From the NCBI GenBank assembly GCA_031841125.1, contig CM063109.1, positions 26,321,321-26,385,320 on the forward strand: a stretch of 64,000 nt of DNA, read 5' to 3'. The notes beneath the pieces are model-generated. The model had not been told where the DNA came from and did no database searches. It was given only the letters and a program-made list of their open reading frames with translations. Of this stretch, positions 1-9,969 are shown in pieces. Source of the DNA: Acanthococcus lagerstroemiae. Its lineage: Eukaryota; Arthropoda; Insecta; Hemiptera; Eriococcidae. Each line of letters opens with the position of its first letter. Position 1 is the stretch's first letter. The translations under genes and the position numbers were made by a program.

Positions 1-105
1 TGCCCGTCACACTTCTGAAGAAGTGTACTAAGTGGGTAAAGGTTATTTGAAAATTTTCAAAAGACGTAATTGCTCTTCATCGCATAAAGAAAGAAATAAT
101 TGATA

Positions 106-165
106 ATATACTGGTCCCATGTGAGAAAAACAGTCGGTAATATACTGGTCCTATCTGAGGAATAC
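106..165. repeat. Short imperfect tandem duplication
   Basis: The motif TAATATACTGGTCC occurs twice, about 34 bases apart, followed each time by similar sequence ending in TGAGA or TGAGG. Nothing else is recognisable in the first 400 bases. Confidence 0.5.
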
Positions 166-409
166 TTACTTTGGTTCTAAAAATTATCGATACGTTATTC
201 TCTCCATCTCTACTGATACACTCAATATTCTGAAAATATTGAGTGAGAGTAGTTAGAGGCGCCTGTGCCGGGAAACCTGTTAAACAGTTATACGAATGAA
301 GATTGTTACTATTTTGAATTTTAAGAAAAATAAATCGCCTTACTTTTTGGAGTTTGAAAAATAATATGAGAAGTATATGTGATTATAATAACATACCTTC
401 AATTCTTAC

Positions 410-586
410 TGGTAGAATTACAGATGCTGGCTCGCCACCGCCTCGGCCTCGACCGCCGCGGCCTCGACCGCCTCGGCCTCGACCGCCTCGGCCTCGACCG
501 CCGCGGCCTCGACCGCCGCGACCTCGACCACCAGCTCCGTGGCCCTCCGTCTCATAATACAGCCGTTTAAGATATGCCGTGAAATC
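410..586 (-). CDS. Internal exon encoding an RGG (Gly-Arg-Gly) box, unidentified gene
   Basis: On the minus strand a 59-codon phase 0-0 exon is open throughout. It is preceded by a pyrimidine-rich tract and AG (CTCAAAG before GATTTC), with a TACTAAT branch-point-like motif upstream, and it ends at a good donor (CCA then GTAAGA). The peptide starts DFTAYLKRLYYETEGHG, then carries six GRGRG units in a row, and ends EPASVILP. RGG boxes bind RNA and are arginine-methylated in nucleolar and mRNP proteins. I do not recognise the specific protein. The same bases read on the plus strand give a Pro-Arg repeat, which is probably a shadow because only the minus frame has matching splice sites and non-repetitive flanking codons. 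Neighbouring exons were not located. Confidence 0.5.
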
Positions 587-2159
587 CTTTGAGCAAAGAA
601 AATAGTTAAATTAGTACAATACTGAGTACCTCCAAAAAGGATTAAGAAAATCTAGTGTTTCGAGAATGGAGCGGTATATTTGGATAAACAGTAGGAACGG
701 AATACATATGATTATGAAATAATGCGGCGTGCCAAAGTCTTAATTTTTCAAATAATTCTACTAAATTATACGGTTATTGTAAAAGTGTATAATATGTGAA
801 CTTTAAACTTTCAGAAATAAAATTATGAAATGAGTGAAAGTACTTCTGTCAAACTTCCGTAAGTGAGAATTGATTTTTTTGCCGCAGTCATTCCAAGAAA
901 TGAAGTGCTATATTAACATAGATACTTTAAAATACGTACGGTCTTAGGGGCTGCCATACTACGAAAAAAACAAATAACAGGGGAAAAACAAAACGAACAA
1001 TAAACACAAAAATAACAAGGAAAAAACAAAACGAACAATAAACACAAAACGATGAACAATAAACAATAAATACAATACAATAATATTAATTAACAGGAAA
1101 TAATTTTTAACGACTTTTCAATTTCAATGAATTTTCAATAGGTATACGTTTCAAAGTGGCCATATTCATTCAGGATAAAATGGCGGAAAATTCATCTTTG
1201 GGGGCGGGGTCATTGCATGATCAGCAGATTGTCTAAGAATATAGATGGTGCATTGAAGAAGCTGACAACGCCGAAGAGAAATCCCCGGAAAACAGACCTA
1301 ATGTACGAATGAATTAGGTTCACTTTTATACGGCTATATATAAGAGTTAATTTTTACTAATTCCTCGGCCAATAATACTACAGTTGCAATCTCGCTGTAT
1401 GCAGATCGTAAAATCGCGATTGATACCCGATGAAGAATGGAGAAATGTGATATTGATTGAAAATTTAGGGAACATATAACTTTTTGTGGAAAAGAATTAT
1501 TTCTGTTGGTACTTCGATTAAAGAAACGAGAAAGTGAAAGGAACGAGAAGCATGGATATCTTCAGTTAGTTTCAAATATTGCTTTTTTGAATTGAATAAT
1601 TTCCTATGTACATGTATTATCACCTATTCGCTTCACCCTTAATTGTAAGTACGGTACCATTAACAAATTGTCATTATATATCTCTGAAGTAAATTAGTAT
1701 TATAGGGACGGCACGAGATATTATTTATTTTGTAAATATCAACTGGATTTTCAATTTTGAGTTACGTTGTCAGTTTCTACCATCTTGACCACTTCCCTGT
1801 TCAGTTTCAGTGTAATATACCAGATTCTGAATCGCAATCGAAACCTTGATTGTTATTAGCAAACTAACTGGAGTGTGAGTTGAATACTGTTACTCAAGTG
1901 ACTCATACGAAAACGATCTGATTTATTGGTTCCAAGAGAGTTGCAGAATACCCAGAAACAGTACTTTCAGTGCCGAGTGATGACCAAATACTTCTGAATG
2001 ATTGGAAAACATCGCAAATTAATTGTATTGATATTTAGTACGACGTTTCTATATCAGCCAGTGCTTTGTTTTGTTTCTATGTTTCGCTGCAGTGGGTATT
2101 TAGGTAGTTTCCATTCTCCGGAGTATTTTGATGTTATTGTTATAAATTCGTTTAGTTTC

Positions 2160-2160
<1 letters not shown>
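587..2160. other. AT-rich non-coding stretch
   Basis: No convincing exon is seen. A low-complexity tandem duplication rich in AACAAAACGAACAATAAACAC lies at about 960-1080. The rest is unique AT-rich sequence, presumably intron of the RGG-exon gene or intergenic DNA. Confidence 0.4.

Positions 2161-2163
<3 letters not shown>

Positions 2164-2190
<27 letters not shown>
2164..2190. repeat. Poly(A) homopolymer
   Basis: An uninterrupted run of more than 25 A lies on the plus strand. It could be the tail of an old retroposed sequence to its left, but no element body or target duplication is recognisable. Confidence 0.6.
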
Positions 2191-3100
2191 TATTTTTACA
2201 CGGAGGCTCACATTTTAATTTGCTTCGTTATGTCATTTCTTTTCATAATTTCAAGTTTGTATTTAATTCGGTACCTACTTTTGGTACCCTTAAAACAATT
2301 TTCACTTTGTGAGCTATAATTACACGCTCTCTTGTTGGCATTATTATTGTTATGAATGCTGTAAAATCCATGCACGTTGTGTTCCGAATTTTATTACATT
2401 TTCGTGTTAGGTATTTGAATTTTTTAATTTATATGTCGCCGGTTAGAATTGAAAAATGTATTTTCAAAGCTAAACTATGCCTCAGTGCGATCTGGGAGAA
2501 ATCAGGAGCAGTAATTCATGCCTATTGTAATGTGAAAGGAAAAGTTGAAAAAAGAAGAGAGAGAAGCTGAAAAAAGAAGAGAGAGAAGCCTATTGAAAGA
2601 TATTGTGAGACACAGTGATATGCCGCGTATGAGCCCTCTTATGTTTCAAGTCCGTAACGCTGAAGGTTTTGCTGAGAAGTATGTCCGCAAATAGATAGTG
2701 TTCTACGGTCCAAGGAAAATGTAAACAATTATATACTTTTTTTTAAATTGAATTTACCATAAGAGAAGATAGTGTTCGCTATTTTGCAAATATTTCAGAA
2801 ATGGAGGAGAAGATTAAAATTTTAGCAATATATTTCCGTAATGTACTGAATGTGTATTTCACGAGTCACGACTACAAGCATCACATGTTGAACGTAGGTC
2901 CCCTTGTGTTATAATATATTATGTGAAATTTCCAAGCCCTTTTTTTTTCTTATGCAGATTCTCATTGAAAAGTTGTGTTTAGATTTTTCTTGGACCAGAC
3001 TGCAGCCTGCAGCCAACACAGTTGCGTGCTTTTGCGTGATACGCGCGTTTGTGACGTCAAGAATCACTTGCGCGGTTGTTAGAAGGGGAAAATGAATGGG
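2191..3100. other. Non-coding stretch with a small tandem duplication
   Basis: A 24-bp unit (GAAAAAAGAAGAGAGAGAAG) is duplicated at about 2545-2590. No splice-supported coding sequence is seen. Confidence 0.35.
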
Positions 3101-3655
3101 TGATCACAGAGATGGGGAAGATCACAAAGTGACTGTACAACTGGCCCTAAATGATCTCAGATCAGATCAAGATCACCAGATCACATTCTAAATGATCTGA
3201 TCTTTTCCAGAAAGATCAGATCACAGATCGATCAGATCTCCAAGCAAAAAAATATCTGATCTAGGTACATAATTATAATAGTTTTTAAGTTTTTTGGCAA
3301 AGAGATCAGATCATAGATCAAAATATAATTCTCTTTCTTGTAATTTTAATTCATAATTGATATTGTACAGTCACAATTCACAAAGAAATAACAAGAGAAA
3401 ACCTAAAACTTGATACTGTCCATACTTTCTAGGACTAATTTGATTTTTCAAAAAATATCGCAGAAAAAGAATTTGATGATCTGATCTGGTATTTTCAAAA
3501 CAAAATGATCTGAAAAAAGATCAAAGATCAGGCAAACGCAAATGATCTGAGATCAGATCAAAGATCAAAATTCATGCGATCTGTGATCTAAGATCAAATT
3601 TTATGTGATCTGTGATTGAAGATCAGATTTCATGTGATCTGTGTTGCCCATCTCC
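3101..3655. repeat. GATC-dense degenerate repeat array
   Basis: About 34 copies of GATC occur in roughly 570 bases, mostly inside AGATCAGATCA or ATGATCTGATC, in both orientations. Random sequence of this composition should have two or three. Spacing is irregular, so this is a degenerate oligomer array, not a clean satellite. The two edges carry related words (GAGATGGGG on the left, CCCATCTCC on the right), which suggests the array is one element with short inverted ends. Confidence 0.6.
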
Positions 3656-3701
3656 GGGTGATCATGATTATTGCTGAGACTTGACACTTGGTTTCAAGTA
3701 A

Positions 3702-3857
3702 GTTGGCGCGAAGCGCCAACGAGGGAAAGCATTCGCGAGCGAAGCGAGTGAATGCTCCATCGAAGATGGAAAAGTAAAAAGATGGCGAGCCCGGCGACGG
3801 CGCGCGCTGCAAGCGCCTAGCCTCCAGGGGCGCTGTAAGCGCCCCGAGAGAGGCTAG
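3702..3857. repeat. Cluster of perfect short hairpins with mostly GAA loops
   Basis: Four or five stem-loops lie back to back. GTTGGCGC-GAA-GCGCCAAC (3702-3720) is perfect with 8 bp. A 12-bp mostly paired stem with GAA loop is at 3729-3755. TCCATC-GAA-GATGGA (3756-3770) is perfect. GGGGCGCT-GTA-AGCGCCCC (3827-3845) is perfect and sits inside an outer CTAGCCTC/GAGGCTAG pair (3817-3824 with 3850-3857). GC content is far above the surroundings. Similar small hairpins recur at 11405-11432 and 63468-63482. The likely source is a mobile element, which I cannot name. Confidence 0.55.
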
Positions 3858-4514
3858 TAAATTAAAAATATTCAACAGTTTACTAAAAACAGGATACCAC
3901 GGTTTGAACGTTTTTTAAGACTACCATGCCCATGCCGCAGAACAAGCAACAAGTTTTTAACATCACCGTTGAGCCGTTGACCACGCGACGACGGTGTGAT
4001 TCGCAGACAGCCGCAGATATTTAGTTTATTAACAAAATAAAGGACCATGATACTGGATAATCCAGACTACCGAAGGGACTTTTTTACGAAACATATGACG
4101 ATCGGTAAAATGGCACTTGGACAGTTTTAGAATTAACAAGTGCCAAGTAAGAAGAACCTGTCTTCCAGAAACAAAGAGCCGAAAAAAAGTCCTTATCTGT
4201 CGTTGTTTGTCATGAAATGAAGGGTCTTTTTCTTTAAACTAATTGCTGCTTGGCGCAGCACCAGCAGCCCGACAGGCATGAAGCGGAGAGCGATTACGGG
4301 CCTGTGCACCGCAGTCCCTTATCATTTTTATTAGCGGTTCAGTTTGTGTTTTCCCTCGTAAATATTTTCGGAATTTCTTGTTACGTTATCGAAATGGGAG
4401 AGAATAGTATTCAAATAAAAAAGTAAGTAAATATCCATTCAAATTAAGAAATGAATTTCATGCCGTGTTTTAATAAGTTGTATTGTTGAATAATAATGAA
4501 GGAAACTGACGGAT

Positions 4515-4960
4515 GCTGTCACATTGGAACAAACTGAGGCTCTGGATGAATACATGTCCTAACATAAGGAACTGATATTGAGGAAGTTTTCCAACAATTT
4601 TAAATTCAAAGATTACCAGCAGGGTTGGTCTAACCTCCAACAGTATTTGAATCAGCTTGGTCCTACAAAAGATGTGAAACAGTGGCAAAAAGTATGTAAT
4701 GTAACACCTCATTTTATATCATACACGGAATTACTTCACGAACTGATGTTTTCATCTTGATTTCTCAGTACTGGAATGATCGAAGGTTCAGAATTAAAAG
4801 GAAGAAGGCAGACCTAAAAGCCAGCCAGATTAGTACGGGAGGAGGATCACCGAATCCGGATACTCAGCTAGATGATAATGAAGAGAAACTTCTCTCTTTT
4901 CGGCGGCGAAGTTTATTTTTCTGGGCATCCAAAAACCGATGAAAAGGGCATTCCAGTTAC
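4515..4960 (+). pseudogene. Degenerate Myb/SANT-like (zeste-type) DNA-binding protein, probably of a PIF/Harbinger element
   Basis: Two exons join at a clear intron: CAG TGG CAA AAA, then GTATGT, and TTTCTCAG, then TAC TGG AAT GAT. The joined frame reads through a helix-turn-helix pattern with the spaced tryptophans of insect zeste-like Myb/SANT proteins (GWSNLQQYLNQLGPTKDVKQW, then YWNDRRF), followed by a TGGG-type linker and a DNEEKLLS segment. It is broken by an in-frame TAA at about 4558 and by a frameshift near 4902, after which a GGEVYFSGHPKTDEKG segment continues in another frame. Such proteins are the second ORF of PIF/Harbinger transposons and also exist as host genes. A transposase-like trace lies 1 kb downstream on the same strand. 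Confidence 0.45.
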
Positions 4961-5099
4961 AGAGGTTATTTACACGCTTTGCATCTTTAATATTTGAGAA
5001 AATAAAACGATTCTAACCATAATAATTTCATAAATTTGTAATGTTAGACACTGAAGAATGATGTTATATCGATTGAACCGGTATATACAACGAAGTCGC

Positions 5100-5225
5100 T
5101 TATTTCTGAATAAGAGTATGTATCAGTTGTTGAGTTCGAAGAACCCGATTACAATATGACATTTGTTGAACAGTTTGAAAAATGAGAGGATGCGGTCAAC
5201 AATCAGAATCAGACATTTGTCAAAG
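5100..5225 (+). pseudogene. Possible third exon of the Myb/SANT-like relic
   Basis: After an AG at about 5113 a short frame reads VVEFEEPDYNMTFVEQFEK and then meets TGA, with acidic coding-like sequence continuing beyond the stop. It has the composition of the C-terminal part of Myb/SANT-like proteins and lies in order after the two better exons, so it is assigned to the same decayed gene by position only. Confidence 0.25.
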
Positions 5226-5674
5226 ATAATGCAAATAATGTAAGTACTGTTTTCATTCATTGCTGTAGAATAGGTCATTTATTTATTTTGAATTGAGGTT
5301 TAAAAAAAGACAAACCTCCCCACCCCCAGCTCGAGAATTACTGCAACGATTTCATTCAAAAGGGGAGACTCGGTGTAGCCCAGTATGCTCTCATCGCCCC
5401 ACAACCCACCGAGAAAACGCTGACACTAATTTGTACATAAACTAATGTTTGAATAGGAAAATGGAAAGAAGGCGTCACTATCAATCGGGTGTTGCATGAC
5501 ATTCGGAAAACTGGAACTGAAAATAATTTCGAACGCATTCATTATGCTGATCGGAAAGGTTCAACATCTGTGTCGGATTTCCAAGTACTGTTCTTAATAT
5601 AGATTCAACACCACAGCATCTATTATCGCATTCGTATGTATTTTAAAAAAAAAGATTATTCTGCTTCATCATAC

Positions 5675-5880
5675 GGTTAAGCCTTTTGTGAAGTGGCCTC
5701 GGCCTGATATGAAGCTCATACAAGAGGAAACGCAGTGCTGTTTTCAGAACCGTTTCAAGAATAAAGTTGTTGTAATTATTGAAACCTGTCCAGACAATCG
5801 AGAGGATCAAGAGGCCGATGCTTTCGCAGTCCCTACGTGTACTGAGCGTCCGGAATCAAGCCAGCTTTTGCTCTACGCGA
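5675..5880 (+). pseudogene. PIF/Harbinger-like transposase trace
   Basis: The frame around 5688 contains VKWPRPDMKLIQEE, then a CFQNRF-KNKVVVIIETC segment and an acidic stretch. The order resembles the region ahead of the first catalytic aspartate in DDE superfamily 4 transposases (a VKWP box, an aromatic-rich helix, then V-V-G-x-I-D-x-T), here with the GAIDGT box mutated. Only this fragment is visible. Neither terminal inverted repeats nor the other catalytic residues were found, so the family call is tentative. Confidence 0.35.
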
Positions 5881-5911
5881 GGTACTTTTTTCTCTTCGTC
5901 ATTCCGAGTTA

Positions 5912-7180
5912 GGGCTGTCAAAAAATCGATTTAAATCGATAAGTTTGCCTCTAATCGATTACCTATCGGTAAGGATCCTTGAGTTATTGTTTTAATCGAT
6001 TTTCCTTCATGCATCTACACTGAAAATTGAAATAAAGGATCCGGAAAAATTGTCTTACGCTTCCCGTATTAAAAAGCATATTCCACTGATTGTGTCAAGT
6101 GTCCAACACTGGCATGTTAAACAGGAACAATCTATGTGCAAATTTTAGGAATTTGAGTTCTCGATGAATTATGATGGAGCACACGATTTTACAAAAATTC
6201 CTTCGTCGTTTACAAATCGTATCCCCCTGCCCCAACTAAGTGGGTGGTAGATTGTTGAACCTCATACATGCCTTAAGGTACATATTATGCATTACACATT
6301 CCATGTGAAAAAAAACATCAAAAAATAAATTCAAAAATGCTTTTAAAAAAAAACCAAAAAAAAACCACTAAAATGACGAGTTATTGGGAGAATTACCCTA
6401 TTACTCCATTTGGAGTGATGCCGATCATGTATTTTTTTAATAACTGTCGGTTCATTCCGATTATTTTCAAGCGGAATCGGATGTTGTCTGTAATGTCACT
6501 TGACAGGTTTCAATAATTACAATTTTCTTCCTGACAGCGTTTTGAAAACAGCGTAGCACTTCTTGTATGAGCTTCCTACCGGGCCACTCCACAGAAGCTA
6601 TACCAAAAACCTCGAAATGGCATATTATTTCTCAAGTTTTATAAATAATGTAAGGAGCAGTGCTTAAAAAATCCGACAGAAATGCTGGTGAAACTGATAA
6701 AAACATATTATTTAACAGAAATCGTTTAATTTATCCGGATGCATATTTATTTGATTGCTAGCAGAATGGAACTATAGCGTAGATTCATATTTATTTATTT
6801 GAGTTATTTGAATAATGAAGGAGCTGTACCCTGGCAGATAGAACGCTGCTTACGAGGCTCCCATTTGGTGTAACGTTAATGTGTAAGGAAACTATGAACA
6901 TGATTGAAAATAAACATTTTAGAAATGCAATCTGATTTTATTATTATTCATTATGCGAACAGTTTAGTTTATCAAAGACCTCCCACGACCCCTCCACTAC
7001 TACTTTTCTTCCAACTTATTCCTTAAAAATTCAATTTCACCATATTTTAAAGCACAAGGCAAAAGTAAAAAGTCGGGAACGTTGATTATAAACCACAGCA
7101 CAAGAAAAAAAAAAGAAGTTACAGAATTTGAGTGGATTATTGTAATTTGTATTCTGCATTATGAACGTGAAAATTCGACT
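5912..7180. other. Non-coding stretch with ATCGAT cluster
   Basis: At 5913-6005 a TAGGGCTGTC start leads into several ATCGAT words, which looks like the end of a small DNA transposon, but no partner end was found. The remainder is AT-rich with A-runs near 6310-6365 and no supported exon. Confidence 0.3.
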
Positions 7181-7194
7181 ACAATTTCAGCCGG

Positions 7195-7860
7195 AGAGGC
7201 AACACAAGAGCAACCAAAGGATTCAATAGGAATTTGCCCAAACTGCCCTTTCAGTCACCCTCGTTGCCCTCTTGTAGCCCCTGCAGTTAACTAGGCAACA
7301 CCAGGGCAACTGGGGCAACTAGCCGTGTAGCCTTTCAGTTGCAGGAGTTGCCCTTTTAGTTGCCCCTGTTCACTGGGCAACTGAGGGCAACAGGGGCAAC
7401 TAGCCATGACACCTTTCAGTTGCCTGAGTTCCCTTGCAGCTGCCCCTGCAGATAACTAGGCAACACCAGGGTAACTGGGGCAACTAGTCGTGTAGCCTTT
7501 CAGTTGCCCCTGTAGTTAAGTAGGCAACACCAGGGCAACTGAGGACAACTAGCGCTGTAGCCTTTCAGTTGCCTGAGTTGGCCTTTCAGTTGCCCAAGTT
7601 ACCCCTCCAGTTGCCCCAGTCGACTGAGTTGCCATCTTTTTCTTAGGGCAACAGAAATGCAATCCAGGCTACATTCGGGCAACCTCAAATTTTACTGGAT
7701 GTGGGCGTGGTTTTTCGGGGAAACTACCGGGCAACAAGGGTATCTGAAGAGCAACTTTCAAATGTTGCTGGAGGAGGGCGGAGCTTCAGCGCAGTTGCTC
7801 TGAAGTTGACCTAAAGTTGCCTCGTTTGCCTTTTTTTCCTGGGCAACTCGGAAGCAACTA
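7195..7860. repeat. GGCAAC/GTTGCC imperfect tandem repeat
   Basis: The words GGGCAACTGGGGCAACTAG and CCTTTCAGTTGCC recur with spacing of roughly 65-85 bases. Units begin near 7312, 7391, 7477 and 7540 and are more degenerate toward 7850. The array abuts the 5' side of the LINE fragment beginning near 7879. No coding function is supported despite short open frames. Confidence 0.6.
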
Positions 7861-7878
7861 CAACAAAATTGTTCATCG

Positions 7879-9490
7879 GGGGACCGGATGGAATTACGAA
7901 CGAAATGCTGAAAAGGTTTGGCGATCCTAGAGAGTGCCACACCAGGCTAAAATATTTAACAAAATCGGAATTATGAAAACATGTCCAAAACAGTGGAACT
8001 TGGCCAAAATAATATTATTACACAAACAAGGAGGGAAGGAACTCGTTGAAAATTACAGGCCAATATGCTTAACATCGAACATCTTTAAAGCATGTATGGC
8101 AGTCTTAAAAAGACGTATGTATAACCATCTGGATTCAAATCATCAGGGGAGTGAACAGGCGAGATTTAGAAAAGGCTTCTCAACTGTAAAGAATATTTTC
8201 GTTGTGAGCCAAATTATTGAAAAAACATACGAATATGATGTGGAAATTTGAAATATTTTGCATAGGCTTTCATGAGTCATTTGATTTAGTGGATCATAAG
8301 TATATGTTAAAAGCACTGGAAAATAAGGGATTTGGAAATGGGTTTATAAAAGTCATATACAGAATTACTATGCAAATTCGAGTGCAAGAGCTAGCCTTAA
8401 AAGCAAAGGGAGGGAATTCAAAATTGGGAGCGGAGTTTAACAAGGGGATACCTTGTCGCCGAACCTCTTCAACTGCATTTTGGAAGATGTATTTCGCAAT
8501 CTGAAGTAGAAAAGAAGGGGACTAAAAATAAATGGAGCATTTCTAAGTAATTTAAGGTACGCAAACTATATTATCTTATTTACAGAAAATAGTAAGGAGT
8601 TGAAGAACCCCTCGGTACTGATGCGATGCCCGAAAGGGTAGTTTCCGGTGCCGGGGGTGCGGTGTCTCAGGGGCCACTTTGGCATGCGTGCATCGCCATA
8701 CGTCCCACAACACCAAGGAGTTGAAGAAAATAGCAGAAAAGCTATTGAGGGAATGCAAAAAAGCTGGCCTCAAACTGAATGGTAGCAAATCAAAAATAAT
8801 CGGAAGAGGGGAAAGAAAAAATCTGATAATCGATGGGCAAGAGATAGAAGAGGTAACAGAAATCGAATATCTGTGGGACAGATTATTAGTTTCGAAGAAA
8901 GAGATAAAGGAATTATGAGGCGTATTAAGAAGGGGTGGAACAACCTCTGGTCATTAAAATGTATTTTTTGCCAGAATTTCAACACCTCCCTCAAAATGGA
9001 AACACTAAATAGCTCAACGGTACCAGCCCTCAGGTATGGAGCACAAACCTGGTCCCTTACAGGAGACAAATCGTGAAGCTACAAATTACGTTCACATCTA
9101 TGTTGAGGAAACTTCTAGGACTGCGATGGGTAGACAAAATCTCAAATGGAAAACTGTACGAAATAGCTGGAGGCGGGGATATAGGATATAATGTCGAACA
9201 ATTTAAGTGGAAATATGTGGGGCATCTGGCGAGGGCGGATAGCAACAAATAGGGAGTAAAAGTACTCAACTATGGATACGCTGCAAAGGAAAAGAACGAT
9301 AGGTAGGCCAGTAACTTAACTCGTCAGAGAACTGGGGCCCTGGGTGGCAAAGAAAAGAGCAGGATAAAAAAAAATGGAAAAGCTACGTGGAGGCGTATGC
9401 CCAAAAATGGGCGGAGGTACTCACACACACATACACCTTTGGTCGACAAACGGCGCAAAATGTGTCTGCCCAATAAAATTTTTCAATCTC
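7879..9490 (+). mobile_element. LINE fragment, family A (reverse transcriptase to 3' end), decayed
   Basis: Translated pieces in order give GPDGITNEMLKRFGD, an IILLHKQGG-NYRPICLTS block, an EQARFRKGFSTV block, the QGDTLSPNLFNC block, a mutated catalytic box (LRYANYIILF in place of the FADDI type), a thumb segment and a 3' part with YGAQTWSLT, then a KWAEV end near an AATAAA at 9471. At least six frameshifts or stops interrupt it, so it is dead. The 5' half is missing, as expected for 5' truncation. The motif set resembles RTE- and I-like non-LTR elements; the clade is not decided. A 107-bp SINE-like insert with exact 14-bp target duplications interrupts it at 8608-8714. Confidence 0.85.
8608..8714 (-). 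mobile_element. 107-bp SINE-like element, copy 1
   Basis: The insert is flanked by a perfect 14-bp duplication, AAGGAGTTGAAGAA, at 8594-8607 and 8715-8728, inside LINE sequence that continues across it. Read on the minus strand it begins GGTGTTGTGGGACG and ends TACCGAGGGG. It matches copy 2 at 29972-30078 at almost every position and with identical length. The minus strand carries TGCCAAAGTGG, matching 10 of 11 positions of the pol III A-box consensus. A weak B-box-like word lies about 47 bases further. It has no poly(A) tail. GATGCCC-GAAA-GGG and GCGATGC/GCATCGC pairings make the RNA strongly structured. Confidence 0.7.
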
Positions 9491-9965
9491 ATTATTTCTC
9501 TCTAAATTGATCAGCGCCGCCGCACGTTTTTCGACTGTCGTCGCAACATACGCTTATTTCATTTTTGTAAGTATTTTATAAATGCAGACTTTTTTCTTCT
9601 TCAACGTACCGGCGCCGCAGCGGCAAAATGGCGGCGGCGCACCGGGCATTTGCCCGAATCGCCCTATGACTTATCCGCCCCTGGAAGAGGCTCAAGGTGA
9701 TAGGTCCACTTTCATTGAGTAGACTATAAAAAATACATGTATGTGCTTTGTAAAACAGTACAACATAAAGATGTATGCACTGTGAGGAAATTAGGAGGCC
9801 CACAGTGTACCAAAGAACCTTCAGATGTAAGTAGCATCTTCTGGATGCCCCGTGTAATGAAAGCGAGGCCTCATTCAGAAAATAAATATTTGTGTTTGAA
9901 ACCATAATGCATTGCAAAGGAGTAGTTAACTTCAGCAGTTTTAAACGTGGAACTGAAAGACGGAG
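9491..9965. other. Non-coding stretch with possible hAT-like end
   Basis: At 9664-9692 the sequence ATCCGCCCCTG gives a minus-strand CAGGGGCGGAT, a common hAT-type terminal word. It is preceded by GC-rich GGCGGCGGCGC sequence at 9609-9640. No partner end or duplication was found and no exon is supported. Confidence 0.25.
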
Positions 9966-9969
9966 GGAG

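Noticed and set aside
428..557. Plus-strand Pro-Arg repeat protein
   Set aside because: It is the complement of the RGG exon. Only the minus strand has matching splice sites and sensible non-repeat flanks.
3690..3860. Bacterial or endosymbiont DNA, because of the GC-rich palindromes
   Set aside because: The segment is only about 170 bases, is flanked by AT-rich insect-like sequence, and similar hairpins occur inside a MITE at 63.4 kb.
7195..7860. CRISPR-like array
   Set aside because: Repeats are imperfect, irregularly spaced and without unique spacers, and the DNA is eukaryotic.
8608..8714. Hammerhead or HDV-like ribozyme in the 107-bp element
   Set aside because: CTGATG and CGAAA are present but the bases between them cannot form stem II. 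An HDV-like order of pairings can be drawn in copy 1, but the P3/L3 segment is too long and the P1-like pairing is not kept in copies 2 and 3.
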